A stretch of DNA of 64,000 nucleotides from NCBI GenBank assembly GCA_945870025.1, contig CAMBQN010000003.1, positions 1 to 64,000 of the forward strand. The letters run 5' to 3'. Within the stretch, counting starts at the first letter, position 1, and the number at the start of each line of letters is the position of its first letter. The position numbers and the translations under genes were made by a program. The DNA is from Akkermansia muciniphila. Lineage in GTDB: Bacteria > Verrucomicrobiota > Kiritimatiellia > RFP12 > JAAYNR01. A model generated the notes under the pieces. The model was not told where the DNA came from. It saw only the letters and a list, made by a program, of their open reading frames with translations, and searched no databases. Below, piece after piece: positions 8,633 through 17,883 of this stretch.

Positions 8633-9364
8633 TTACATGCAGAGTCCGCCATCCACGGAGAGCACCTGGCCCGTGATGTAGGCGGCGTGCGGCGACAGGA
8701 AGAAGCGGATGACCGCGGCGACCTCGGCGGGTTCGCCGAAGCGGCTCAGGGGAATGGCGACGAGCTGTTTGGCGCGGCGGGTTTCGGGCGTGTCGGCGGT
8801 CATATCGGTCGCGATGACCCCGGGCGCCACGGCGTTGACGGTGATGCCGGACGGGGCCAGCTCGCGGGCGACGGACTTGGTCAGGCCGAGCAGTCCAGCC
8901 TTCGATGCACTGTAAGCCGCGCGCATGAGGTCGCCGAGGAGGGCGGCGTCGGACGAGACATAGACGATGCGTCCGCTCCGCTGGCGCATCATGCCACGGA
9001 TCACGGCCTTGGTGCAATAGAAGGCGCCGTCGAGATTGGTCGCGAGGACGGCGCGCCAATCCTCCGCCGCCGTCATGGCGGTGAACTGCGTGCGGATCAC
9101 GCCGGCGTTGCAGACCAGCCCGGTGATCGGGCCGAGCGCGGTTTCGACGGTCTTGACCAGCGCGGCGGCCTGTGCGGCGTCGGAGACATCGGCACAGAAG
9201 GTCTGGGCGCTACCGCCCATGGCGCGAATCCCGACCGCAACCGCCTCGGCCTCTTCGGCGCGCGACCGGTAATGGACGGCCACGGTCCATCCATCGGCGG
9301 CCAGGGCCAAAGCTGTGGCGCGGCCGATGCCGCGGGATGAACCGGTAATGAGGCAGAGTGGCAT
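8633..9364 (-). CDS. fabG: SDR family oxidoreductase, 3-oxoacyl-ACP reductase (FabG-like)
   Basis: TGSSRGIGRATA, YSASKAGLLGLTKSVARELA, PGVIATDMT, TGQVLSVDGG. Confidence 0.88.
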   Translation of the reverse strand: MPLCLITGSSRGIGRATALALAADGWTVAVHYRSRAEEAEAVAVGIRAMGGSAQTFCADVSDAAQAAALVKTVETALGPITGLVCNAGVIRTQFTAMTAAEDWRAVLATNLDGAFYCTKAVIRGMMRQRSGRIVYVSSDAALLGDLMRAAYSASKAGLLGLTKSVARELAPSGITVNAVAPGVIATDMTADTPETRRAKQLVAIPLSRFGEPAEVAAVIRFFLSPHAAYITGQVLSVDGGLCM

Positions 9365-9393
9365 AACGGGTCCGGGTTTTGGCAATGCGGGTG

Positions 9394-9879
9394 TCAGGTT
9401 TTGAGATAAGGCGCCAGTGCGGCCTCGTCCACGACCTCGACGCCGGTCTCGATCTGGACGCGGGCGAGGTCGATGCCGTGCTGCTGCGCCAAGCGGCGGG
9501 CCTTGGGGGTTGCCCGCACGCGCCCTGCAGCAGGTTCGGCGGCGGCAGCGGCGGCAGCGGCGGCGGGCGACGCGCCGGTGGAGGCCCGGTACGCGGCGAG
9601 GAGGGCGGCGTTATCGGCCTCGGCATCCGGATCGGAATCACCCGGGTCGCCGATGACCCCGATGACATAGCCCGCAGGGACCACGCTTCGGGGGGCCGCC
9701 AGGATGGCGAGCAGGGTTCCGGAGGCGGGCGCCTCCAAGTCAAAGGCGGCCTTGTCGGTGGTCAGTTCGCCAATCGTCTCACCCGCAACAACGCCCTCGC
9801 CAGGCTGCTTATGCCAAGCGGTGACGGTTACATCAATGGTGTTGGCGTCTAGCTGCGGAACCCGGATGCGCGTGGTCAT
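9394..9879 (-). CDS. Stand-alone lipoyl/E3-binding-domain protein (E2-like N-terminus, no acyltransferase domain)
   Basis: GETIGELTTDKAAFDLEAPASGTL lipoyl domain, Ala-rich linker, VRATPKARRLAQQHGIDLARV peripheral-subunit-binding domain, then stop. Confidence 0.8.
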   Translation of the reverse strand: MTTRIRVPQLDANTIDVTVTAWHKQPGEGVVAGETIGELTTDKAAFDLEAPASGTLLAILAAPRSVVPAGYVIGVIGDPGDSDPDAEADNAALLAAYRASTGASPAAAAAAAAAEPAAGRVRATPKARRLAQQHGIDLARVQIETGVEVVDEAALAPYLKT

Positions 9880-9890
9880 AGGCTATTTCC

Positions 9891-12800
9891 TTATTCGTCT
9901 TCCACTTCAGCAGGCAGTTTGTCAGAAAGCGGCACCGGCGGCACGGGAATCATGTAGATCGGCGAGCGGTTGCCGGCGCGGTCGCTGACGCGGACATCGA
10001 GCCACACGGTGTTGGGCGGCCGGGTCACGCGGGAGGGGCGGAATGCGAGGTGTGCCGACCGGCCCCCCTCCCAGCTCAGGCCCTCGATGCCCGACACGTC
10101 ATACGCGCGGAAGCGGACGACGTTCGTCTCGCCATACGGCGCGAGGACCGCCGCGCTCCGTATCTGGAACGTGCGTATGCTCTTTTCCGGAAACGCGAGC
10201 ACGATCTCGCGGAGGTCCGGAACGGTGTCGACACCGGCCTCGGCCCGGAGGACGTCATGGATATTGACCAGCACATTCTGCCACTCGCCAGCCTTCCACG
10301 TGAGCGTGCCGCAGACGAAGGGATGGGGCGAGCCGGGCGCCGGGAGCTGCTGTATGTAGGCGCCCAGTGCTTTCGGCTTAGTCGCCTTTTCGGGCACGGC
10401 CCTCGGCACCAGGCGGATTTCAACTACGGGCGGCGGATTGGTATCGCCGACCAGCGTGCGGATGCTAAAGCCGAACCATCCCCGTTTGCTGGTATCCAAT
10501 CCGGGGTTGGTTCCGTAAGCACGGCGCAATTGAGTAGACCCGTTATTTTGGGTCTTGAATTCAAACACGACCGATCCGTCTTCGTTCGTCTTGCCCGGGC
10601 CTGCACCCACTTGATTGAAAAACTGGGAAAGGTTGACGAAGCTCGTCTGCCAGGACTCGATGTTTTCTGACGGGAGGAGACTGAGGACGGTGGGCGGCGT
10701 CTTGTCGTTGGTCGTGTCAATGGTGATCGGGATATCATAACGGGGAAGGGTGTTGCCCGCAACATCGCTGACGCCGCTGATGGATAGCGTGAGACTATCG
10801 CCCGGCTTGCTGGCCTGCACCTGGCGGCGCAGCAGCCAGGGCCAGTCAATCTCAAGCTGGACGCGCGCGGGAGAGAATGAAGCACGCCCGTTGTCCGTGG
10901 AGAGCGCAAGGTCCGCACCTTTGCTCGTAAGCTTCATATTGCGCAGGAAAGGCGTGGCGCTTCCACCCTCGATGGTGACGTTCAGACAGGTCTTGTTGTA
11001 ACGGTCGGTGGCAACGACGGCATGGGTGATCACGGGGGGCGTGCGATCCAGCAGGAACGGCATGTCGGCGACAGGTGAGACCTGTCCCGCCGCGTCACGC
11101 CCCCGAATCACGAGGTGGTGGATGCCTTCGGGCAGCACGTCCGTAGCGGGGGTTGTCACCATAGCGTTCGTGGCGTTCAGCCAGCGGACGGCCGCCTGTT
11201 CGGCGGCATCGCGCAGCGCCCACGGTTGCGGGCCTTGTGCGAGCGCGTACTGGACGGTCGAAAAATCGTCATCCGCGTCGTCGTACACCGCGCGGAAAGC
11301 CAGAATTCGCCCGGGGCCGACGGCCGGCCCGAACGCGAGGTCGTCGATCAGCAGCGATGTGTAAAGTCCGGTCTGATCCCGACCGTGACGTGACCCGACA
11401 CGCAGGTCGCCAGCGCGGAAGTCCAGTCCCGCCGTCAGGGGCACCTCGTTGGATACGACCAGCGGCGAACCGAGCCACGTCTGCCAGGTGTCATTCGTTG
11501 CGGCCAGGCCGCCGAGGGTGACGGGAAGCCCCCAGTTTTCGGTGAAGCGCATCTGGCTCCGTCCCGCCACGAGCGAGACGCGGGCCATCGCTTCGGCGCG
11601 ATACGTCAATTGGATCAGCGGAGTGACAAGCGGGTCGTAGGCAGGCGCGAGGCTGGTATCGAGTCGCGCCGCGGTGCCGCGGTTGGCGATCTTGAGCACC
11701 GTGCCATGGCCGGCGCCGCCACGCATCAGGCTCACAGCGGCGCTCCCCGCGAAGGGCGCGATATCACAGGGGCGGTCGTCAAAGGTGGTCAGCCGGCCCT
11801 CAGGCAATTCCAATGCGAGGAGGACGGGCGGGGTTCCGGGGGTTGGCGGTGGAGCGAGTGTCTGTCGGAACGTACGGCCGTCGGCCAGTTCGACGCGCAC
11901 GACCGGTTGCCGGTTCTTCAGGTTACGCGGCAGAAAAATGCGGGTGACGGCATTTCCAAACGTAAAGGTCGTCGCCTGGTCGTCGATCCAGACCGCACGG
12001 GGCGGCAGGAGGGGGCTGTTCCAAGGCGTGGGCGCGGCCAGCGTGACGGTGTCGGGTTCGTCGGGATCGCGCTGCGCGATGAGATCAAACGAGGCGTCGG
12101 ACGGAACCGCCCATTCGAGGCTCGCCACCGCCGGGGAAACCTCCCGTGGCAGCGCGAGGACGTTGAGCTGTCCCGGAGGGAAATCGGCGATGGTGGCGGC
12201 CAGTTGATCCGAGACATCGCGCGCGGCGATTCCGCTCACATCGGGCCGGCCACGGAAGACCGGACGGAAATTGCGCACGGCATACCAGGCGCCCGGGGCG
12301 TTGCCCAGCAACCCCTGTTGCACATCGCTGGGCTGGAGATTGCCGAGACCGTCGAGGCGGACGTCGAGTCCTGAGCTCAGCACCTCACAAGGAAGCCACG
12401 CATAGACGGACGTCCAGACCGGCCCGTCGGGCGACGGCGACGGAGGGACCGCTCCGGACCGACCAGCGATCCGCCGCGGGCCGCGGGTCTCGTCGGAACC
12501 GGTGATCACGAAAGACCAAGGCTGAGTGACCGCAAAACTGTTGCTCGTTCCTTTTCCGGAGCTGAATTCGAGATTGAAGGCGGCATCGGCCGAACGGGCC
12601 AAATCGAAGCGCCACCCCAGCAGCCGGCTCGCCGCAATCGACGGGAGGGCGTTGGAGACCAGGAAGGTTCCGCCGCCGTGGTGCGCGGTGACGCGCATCT
12701 CGGAACCCTTCGCTCCGCGGCGGAAACGGACCACGGGGCGTGAAACCGGATCATCCGCGATCCAATAGGCTTCGGTAAGCGCATCGGGAGGCAGGCCGCA

Positions 12801-15641
12801 TACGGCGGTCCGGGACGGTGGCACCTCATCCGTGCCGTTGGAGACAACATCAACCGGAACCGCGCGCGGATCGATCTCGCGGCAGGCGAACGGCCGCGGC
12901 CGGATCGTTTCGGCCGCGATGCGGACCCGGGCGACCATCATCGAATTACGAAAAGTCCAAAGGCCGAACGACCCGCTGAGCAGGGGTTCGGGATCGGTAA
13001 ACTCGAGGGCAGGAAGATTGTCAAAAATCAACTGCACCCGGTCGGCCACGCGGCGGAGGCGCACGCCGTACCACGCGCCATGGACATCGCGCCCATTGCC
13101 GAGATTCTTCAACAACGGCTCGTAACCGCCCAGTCTGAGATTGCCGTCGCGGATTCGAGGCACCAGATAGCTGGCGCTGTTGGTGACCATCACGCCGTTG
13201 CGGAAGAGGCGCGTGTTATTTTGCGAGCTGTCGGGATTCCACCCCGTGACCGTTGCCGTGTAGCCATCGCCCGTGGCGCCCCGTTTGGAGAGGACGGTCA
13301 GGTTGATGTCACCGCACCGGTCATACCAGTTATGCCGCAGGCCCGCATAGATTTCGGCGCAGAAGTCGCCCGAAAAATCGTATTTCGACCACAGTGCCGC
13401 GAGCGAATCGCCATTCTCGCCGTTCATGTGGGACCAAGTGGGTTCGCACTGGAAGCGATTGACCACCTCCCATACGCCGCCATTGATCGTCCAGTTCTGG
13501 AGCGATTCGTTGAAGAGGGTGTCAAAGACGTTTTCACGACGGACGAGGGATTGGTGAAGCGCGGCCTCGTCAAAGCCCTCGCTACGGACGCGGCGTCCCC
13601 CGTCGGCAGGCTGCGGGAGATGGGCGGTTGCCAGCAAGCGAGAGTCGTCTCCGAGCCAGAACACATGGTCTTCAAGTCCCACGGTGTAGAGCCGGTTCGA
13701 GACATTGCCGTCGCCGCTTTGAAGCGGGACATTCGTGACCGAGACGCTGAACTGCGGCTCATCACCCAGAGCGGGGATGATGCCCAGAATCTGACCGTCT
13801 CGGATTTCGAGCCGGCAGACGGCATTGGACCCCGACTCGTCGGTTGCCAAATGGATCACCGATGGCGCGGCGGTGACAGGCATGCGGAGGCGGAGGCGGC
13901 GAATCATGTCGCCGCGCAGCCACGTGACCTGTTCACGCGAGGTGTGCCATTGCCCCTCGGGGGACGCCCAGTGCCGCATGAAGGGATCCTTGACATACTG
14001 CATGTTCTTTTCAAACCGATCCGCGAAGGCGGTCGAGCGGGTCGTATATTCCGGGAGGGTAGTCGAAACCCCGCGACCGCCCGACACGGTAATCGCGCCC
14101 AATCCGCCGAGCGGCAGGTCGGTACGGTGAAAGAGAACCTGGCGGTCGTCGGCAAAGGCCCGCAACTCCCCCGTTTGCAGGGCATCGAGCGTGAGGCGGA
14201 TGTCTCGTCCGCGATTCAGAGGTTGCGTCATGCGGTCCACGGCGACGGCGTTGGTCCCCTCTTGCCGCAGCAGGGTGAACACCCGGTTCGTGGCGGTCAC
14301 CAGACAGGTGAAGCGCCAGGCCGGTGCCGTGGGGGTGCCGTTGCCGACCATCAGTCCGAGGATTGCGGGCTCGGCGCGCGCCTCGCACAGGAATCGGACG
14401 GAGAGGCGGTGCGGTGCGTCAGTGTCGGATCCAAAGAGCGACATCCGTTCGCCGCGGCCCGCGAAGTCGAGGTTTGCGGGGCGCGGCAGGCGGCCTTCGG
14501 CGCCCCTTCCGCGCAATTTGACCTCGCCGACGGTCTGGCGGGTGGCGGCGGCGAAAGCCTCGGCGCAGTCAAAGGGATACTCCTCGTGGGATACGGCTGA
14601 AAAATCGTCAAACCGCGTGCCTTCCTCCGTACACGCGATGAGGCCGTAGCGTCCTCCCGGCGGCAGATCGGGGCACGGGCGGCGCAACAGCTCAATCCCG
14701 TCGGCGAAGATCTGCAGACGGTCGTCAAATATCACGGCCTCGAGTTGGAGCCACTGACCCGGCGTCAGGTCGGTCTGGAACGCATTGAGCACCCGCCGCG
14801 CCGACCCGCGGGCGATTGATCCGCGCCACAGTTCGATCACCAGATGCTCACTCACGGGATCGGTGCGCGCGGTGAGTCCGTGGCAATCGCCCGCTTCAGT
14901 CGCGAGAAAAACGATGCCGTTGACCCCGGCGTTGTGCTGCACCGAGGCCCGCACCGAATACGAATCGCGGAACGTCTCGCCCGCGAGGATCACGGCGGAG
15001 GTGCCGGTTCCGAGGAGACTGTAGAAGTTCGGACTGCGGACGGGCGTAGGCATGCGCCCGCCACGAAGTTTACCGACCTGCGAGGCCAGATGGTTGGTCA
15101 CGGCGTGAAGCGACCACGTTCCTTGGATCGTCTCCCACATCCCCGAAAGTTTCTCCCCCTCGGGAACCATGAAGGCGTCGTCAAAGCGAAACGCACCCAG
15201 CCGCTGGGTGTAGCTGTCACGTTCAGCCTCGACGGGTAATGCCGATGCCTCGACGGCGAGTGACACGCTGTTCGTCCCGCGTTCGCGAAAACGGGCGACC
15301 GGCGCATCCGCCACATAAAGCGTCCACGCGCGCGGCTGGCGCTTGAAGGAAAGCCAGACGAGGTTGGTGGCGATCGGCGGCGGCGGTTGAAGAAACAGAA
15401 CATCGGCCGACTTGTCCGCGCGGGTCGCGCCAGGGGTGATCCGCACCACGTTGGTCACCCCGTCATGCGCAATCTGCACCGCCAGACCCGCATTCGACCA
15501 GCGGCACAGCACCGCTCCCAGTTCCTTGCGATCGGCCAGCGTGAACTGGGTCTCAAACGCGACGGCATTGGCCATCGCACAGCAAAGAACGGCGACAATG
15601 GCAACGACATACCTAGTGCTTACAAAAAATGTACGCATCAA
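9891..15641 (-). CDS. Very large secreted protein (1916 aa) with repeated LamG/DUF1080-like beta-sandwich domains
   Basis: N-terminal signal peptide; recurring LQIFADGIELL..GGRYGLIACTEEGTRFDDFSAV / LRAFADDRQVLF..GGLGAITVSGG / VQLIFDNLPAL..SGSFGLWTFRNS patterns. Confidence 0.75.
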   Translation of the reverse strand: MMRTFFVSTRYVVAIVAVLCCAMANAVAFETQFTLADRKELGAVLCRWSNAGLAVQIAHDGVTNVVRITPGATRADKSADVLFLQPPPPIATNLVWLSFKRQPRAWTLYVADAPVARFRERGTNSVSLAVEASALPVEAERDSYTQRLGAFRFDDAFMVPEGEKLSGMWETIQGTWSLHAVTNHLASQVGKLRGGRMPTPVRSPNFYSLLGTGTSAVILAGETFRDSYSVRASVQHNAGVNGIVFLATEAGDCHGLTARTDPVSEHLVIELWRGSIARGSARRVLNAFQTDLTPGQWLQLEAVIFDDRLQIFADGIELLRRPCPDLPPGGRYGLIACTEEGTRFDDFSAVSHEEYPFDCAEAFAAATRQTVGEVKLRGRGAEGRLPRPANLDFAGRGERMSLFGSDTDAPHRLSVRFLCEARAEPAILGLMVGNGTPTAPAWRFTCLVTATNRVFTLLRQEGTNAVAVDRMTQPLNRGRDIRLTLDALQTGELRAFADDRQVLFHRTDLPLGGLGAITVSGGRGVSTTLPEYTTRSTAFADRFEKNMQYVKDPFMRHWASPEGQWHTSREQVTWLRGDMIRRLRLRMPVTAAPSVIHLATDESGSNAVCRLEIRDGQILGIIPALGDEPQFSVSVTNVPLQSGDGNVSNRLYTVGLEDHVFWLGDDSRLLATAHLPQPADGGRRVRSEGFDEAALHQSLVRRENVFDTLFNESLQNWTINGGVWEVVNRFQCEPTWSHMNGENGDSLAALWSKYDFSGDFCAEIYAGLRHNWYDRCGDINLTVLSKRGATGDGYTATVTGWNPDSSQNNTRLFRNGVMVTNSASYLVPRIRDGNLRLGGYEPLLKNLGNGRDVHGAWYGVRLRRVADRVQLIFDNLPALEFTDPEPLLSGSFGLWTFRNSMMVARVRIAAETIRPRPFACREIDPRAVPVDVVSNGTDEVPPSRTAVCGLPPDALTEAYWIADDPVSRPVVRFRRGAKGSEMRVTAHHGGGTFLVSNALPSIAASRLLGWRFDLARSADAAFNLEFSSGKGTSNSFAVTQPWSFVITGSDETRGPRRIAGRSGAVPPSPSPDGPVWTSVYAWLPCEVLSSGLDVRLDGLGNLQPSDVQQGLLGNAPGAWYAVRNFRPVFRGRPDVSGIAARDVSDQLAATIADFPPGQLNVLALPREVSPAVASLEWAVPSDASFDLIAQRDPDEPDTVTLAAPTPWNSPLLPPRAVWIDDQATTFTFGNAVTRIFLPRNLKNRQPVVRVELADGRTFRQTLAPPPTPGTPPVLLALELPEGRLTTFDDRPCDIAPFAGSAAVSLMRGGAGHGTVLKIANRGTAARLDTSLAPAYDPLVTPLIQLTYRAEAMARVSLVAGRSQMRFTENWGLPVTLGGLAATNDTWQTWLGSPLVVSNEVPLTAGLDFRAGDLRVGSRHGRDQTGLYTSLLIDDLAFGPAVGPGRILAFRAVYDDADDDFSTVQYALAQGPQPWALRDAAEQAAVRWLNATNAMVTTPATDVLPEGIHHLVIRGRDAAGQVSPVADMPFLLDRTPPVITHAVVATDRYNKTCLNVTIEGGSATPFLRNMKLTSKGADLALSTDNGRASFSPARVQLEIDWPWLLRRQVQASKPGDSLTLSISGVSDVAGNTLPRYDIPITIDTTNDKTPPTVLSLLPSENIESWQTSFVNLSQFFNQVGAGPGKTNEDGSVVFEFKTQNNGSTQLRRAYGTNPGLDTSKRGWFGFSIRTLVGDTNPPPVVEIRLVPRAVPEKATKPKALGAYIQQLPAPGSPHPFVCGTLTWKAGEWQNVLVNIHDVLRAEAGVDTVPDLREIVLAFPEKSIRTFQIRSAAVLAPYGETNVVRFRAYDVSGIEGLSWEGGRSAHLAFRPSRVTRPPNTVWLDVRVSDRAGNRSPIYMIPVPPVPLSDKLPAEVEDE

Positions 15642-15652
15642 AAGCCCCCTGG

Positions 15653-15768
15653 GCGCTTGCAGAACCCCTGCAAGCGCGGATTTCAGGTTTCAGGTTTCAG
15701 GTTTCAGTGTTCAGGCTTCAGGAAGACGCAACAACGTGTGTTTCTTCCTGAAACCCGAAACCTGAACA
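15653..15768. repeat. Heptamer hairpin element E
   Basis: Perfect 10-bp stem-loop GCGCTTGCAG-AACCC-CTGCAAGCGC; six heptamers NTTCAGK 15681-15722; opposing CCTGAAA/CCCGAAA/CCTGAAC 15747-15767. Confidence 0.75.
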
Positions 15769-15845
15769 CTCCGCTTACAAAAATTGTGACCGCGTATAGC
15801 ATAGCAAAAAACGTGCCACCGGGGGAAGGCTGTTCAGCCATCGCC

Positions 15846-15992
15846 CAGCCATTCTAATAATGATGAGGCGATTGAGTCATCGGGATCGGGGTCGGTATCG
15901 GAATCGGGGTCGAATTTCCGTTGGTTTTATCGATACCGATACCGATACCGACCCCGACGCCGATGGGCCCCTCTCCATAATTAGAATTGCTG
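15846..15992. mobile_element. MITE-like hexamer element F (147 bp) with 17-bp TIRs and 9-bp TSD
   Basis: TIR CAGCCATTCTAATAATG vs reverse complement CAGCAATTCTAATTATG (15/17); flanking direct repeats GCCATCGCC at 15837-15845 and 15993-16001; internal opposing NNTCGG hexamers. Confidence 0.75.
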
Positions 15993-16006
15993 GCCATCGC
16001 CATTCA

Positions 16007-17647
16007 TCACTTCGTCTCGTAGAAATCGAATAACACGGGCTTCGGCTTGATCGCGGGGGTAGTGGCGGGCTCGGACCATGCGATGGTGCCATCCGCGCCG
16101 ACAAAGCCCGCGCCGACCGCCAGGTTGGCGCCATAAAAGTCCGGTTCGGCCGTATAGACCATCACATCAGGGATCCGGTCGTAGCGGTGGTTGTCGGAGA
16201 TAGTCGCGCCCCACGGAATGCCGCACTGGACCACTGCGGTGCGGTTGGTGTTGAATGGGTTGGGGGCGGTGAACCAAAGTCCATGGTCCGCGCGGGGGAA
16301 GACGCGCGCGCCGATTCGGAAAGTCTCGGGTGTCCAGGAAACGCCGTTTTTCCTGAAGATGCGGCGGATCAGAAAACTTGACTCCGGCTCGCCGAAGACA
16401 AAGAGATTCAGATCGTCGGTCTGCTGAGCGCTCAGAAGCGGTTCCAGCGCCGTGCGGGGCTTGCCATGCGCGAAACGCAGCCATTCATCAGCCCGGGCAT
16501 CCAGACGGCGTTGAGCATAGAAATCCATCGCGCCATCGGTCCCGCCGACCAAGATAAAGGGCTGCTGCAACGCATTCTGCAAACGGCTGCCCGTTTCGCC
16601 CACGCGCACGCGGGAAACCACCGTGCGGGCGTTGGTGACCGTAAGGTTGAGATCCAACCAGGCCGTGCCAACGGCGTTGGTCAGCATCTCCACCGGCGTG
16701 CCGTGGTCGCCCAAGGGATCAGCAATGAAGCGGGCATTTGGATTGTGCGGCGCAACCTTGTCAAAAATCGCCTGGCCCTGGTCAAAGCTGACCAAACTGT
16801 CATCCTGGCCATGAACCGCCAGGATGGGCGTTGTTTTCAACTGATGCGTCCACGCGGAAGCAAACTGAACATCGACCAACCGGCGCTGCCACGGTGGCAG
16901 TTCTTCGGGTTTCAGCTTGTGCCACACGTAGAAATCACCGCGTCCCGCGAGCACCATCACCGCGTTGAAACGTTGCGGATGTCGGGCGGCGATACACCAC
17001 GCGCCCAGTCCGCCCATCGAATAGCCGATGAGCACGACGCGGCTGGGATCGGTGCCGTAACGCACCTGCATCTCGTCCATCACGCGCAGCACGTCCTGCT
17101 CGCCGATCCCCTGAAAATCGGTGTTTCCTCGCCCGAAGGGGGCCACGATGCACGCGCCCGTTCGATCTGCAACACGAATCAAGGTTTCAGGAAAAAAAGG
17201 AAGGTTGAAACGGTCGGAAACCGGGGAGTAGCCGTGAAGAAAGATCAGCAGCGGAGCGGCTTTTCCCGGCGTCCAGTTTGGGGGCAGATAGCGGACGAAT
17301 GGCTGGGCCGAATCGTCAACCGAACTGATATAGGCGTCGACTTGGATTCCCAGAGGCCACGCGGGAGCATCGTTCCCGGACAGATTCCGCAGCGCATCGT
17401 TGAGGGTGGCGTTTTCGTTGGCGCTCGCGATCGACAGGTCTCGCCAGGAATTGTGATAGACGCGCTCCAGCAGCTCGATCCGGGCGACATGGAGGCGGAC
17501 TCGCGCCGCCTCCCACGCGCGCCAGTCCGATGCGGCCTGAAGGGGCAAGGCCCCCAGCAACAGCACGCCCAGCCGCGCCGCCACGAAGGCCGCGCAGAGG
17601 CGGCTCGTGCGCGCGTGCACCACAGGCCTAGTAGGTCCACCGGTCAT
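16007..17647 (-). CDS. Secreted alpha/beta hydrolase (esterase / prolyl-oligopeptidase-like)
   Basis: Signal peptide; LLIFLHGYSPVSD, GYSMGGLGAWCIA nucleophile elbow, VHGQDDSLVS, GDHGTPVEM. Confidence 0.82.
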   Translation of the reverse strand: MTGGPTRPVVHARTSRLCAAFVAARLGVLLLGALPLQAASDWRAWEAARVRLHVARIELLERVYHNSWRDLSIASANENATLNDALRNLSGNDAPAWPLGIQVDAYISSVDDSAQPFVRYLPPNWTPGKAAPLLIFLHGYSPVSDRFNLPFFPETLIRVADRTGACIVAPFGRGNTDFQGIGEQDVLRVMDEMQVRYGTDPSRVVLIGYSMGGLGAWCIAARHPQRFNAVMVLAGRGDFYVWHKLKPEELPPWQRRLVDVQFASAWTHQLKTTPILAVHGQDDSLVSFDQGQAIFDKVAPHNPNARFIADPLGDHGTPVEMLTNAVGTAWLDLNLTVTNARTVVSRVRVGETGSRLQNALQQPFILVGGTDGAMDFYAQRRLDARADEWLRFAHGKPRTALEPLLSAQQTDDLNLFVFGEPESSFLIRRIFRKNGVSWTPETFRIGARVFPRADHGLWFTAPNPFNTNRTAVVQCGIPWGATISDNHRYDRIPDVMVYTAEPDFYGANLAVGAGFVGADGTIAWSEPATTPAIKPKPVLFDFYETK

Positions 17648-17883
17648 TGGACGACGATGGCCTTGTCCGACTCCAACTCGCCTAACTTATTCATGCGGAG
17701 TTCTCCCTTTTACCCGGTTGCCCTGCGATGCATGAATGATCCGCAACGCTGCGGACATCCGTTGCGTTGAAGTATACCACGCCGGAACCGCGCGCTAAAA
17801 CCGTTTTTATTTTTTGATTGTTTTTTTGTCCGTATGATGGCATGTTTCTCTCTGGCGAATCCCAGAGGAGAACGAATCATACG

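Noticed and set aside
13080-14600. 506-aa + strand ORF inside the 1916-aa gene
   Set aside because: Antisense to a coherent secreted protein; low-complexity Arg/Gly/Ala-rich translation typical of GC-rich mirror ORFs.
16466-17770. 434-aa + strand ORF opposite the alpha/beta hydrolase
   Set aside because: Antisense ORF; the hydrolase motifs on the minus strand are convincing.
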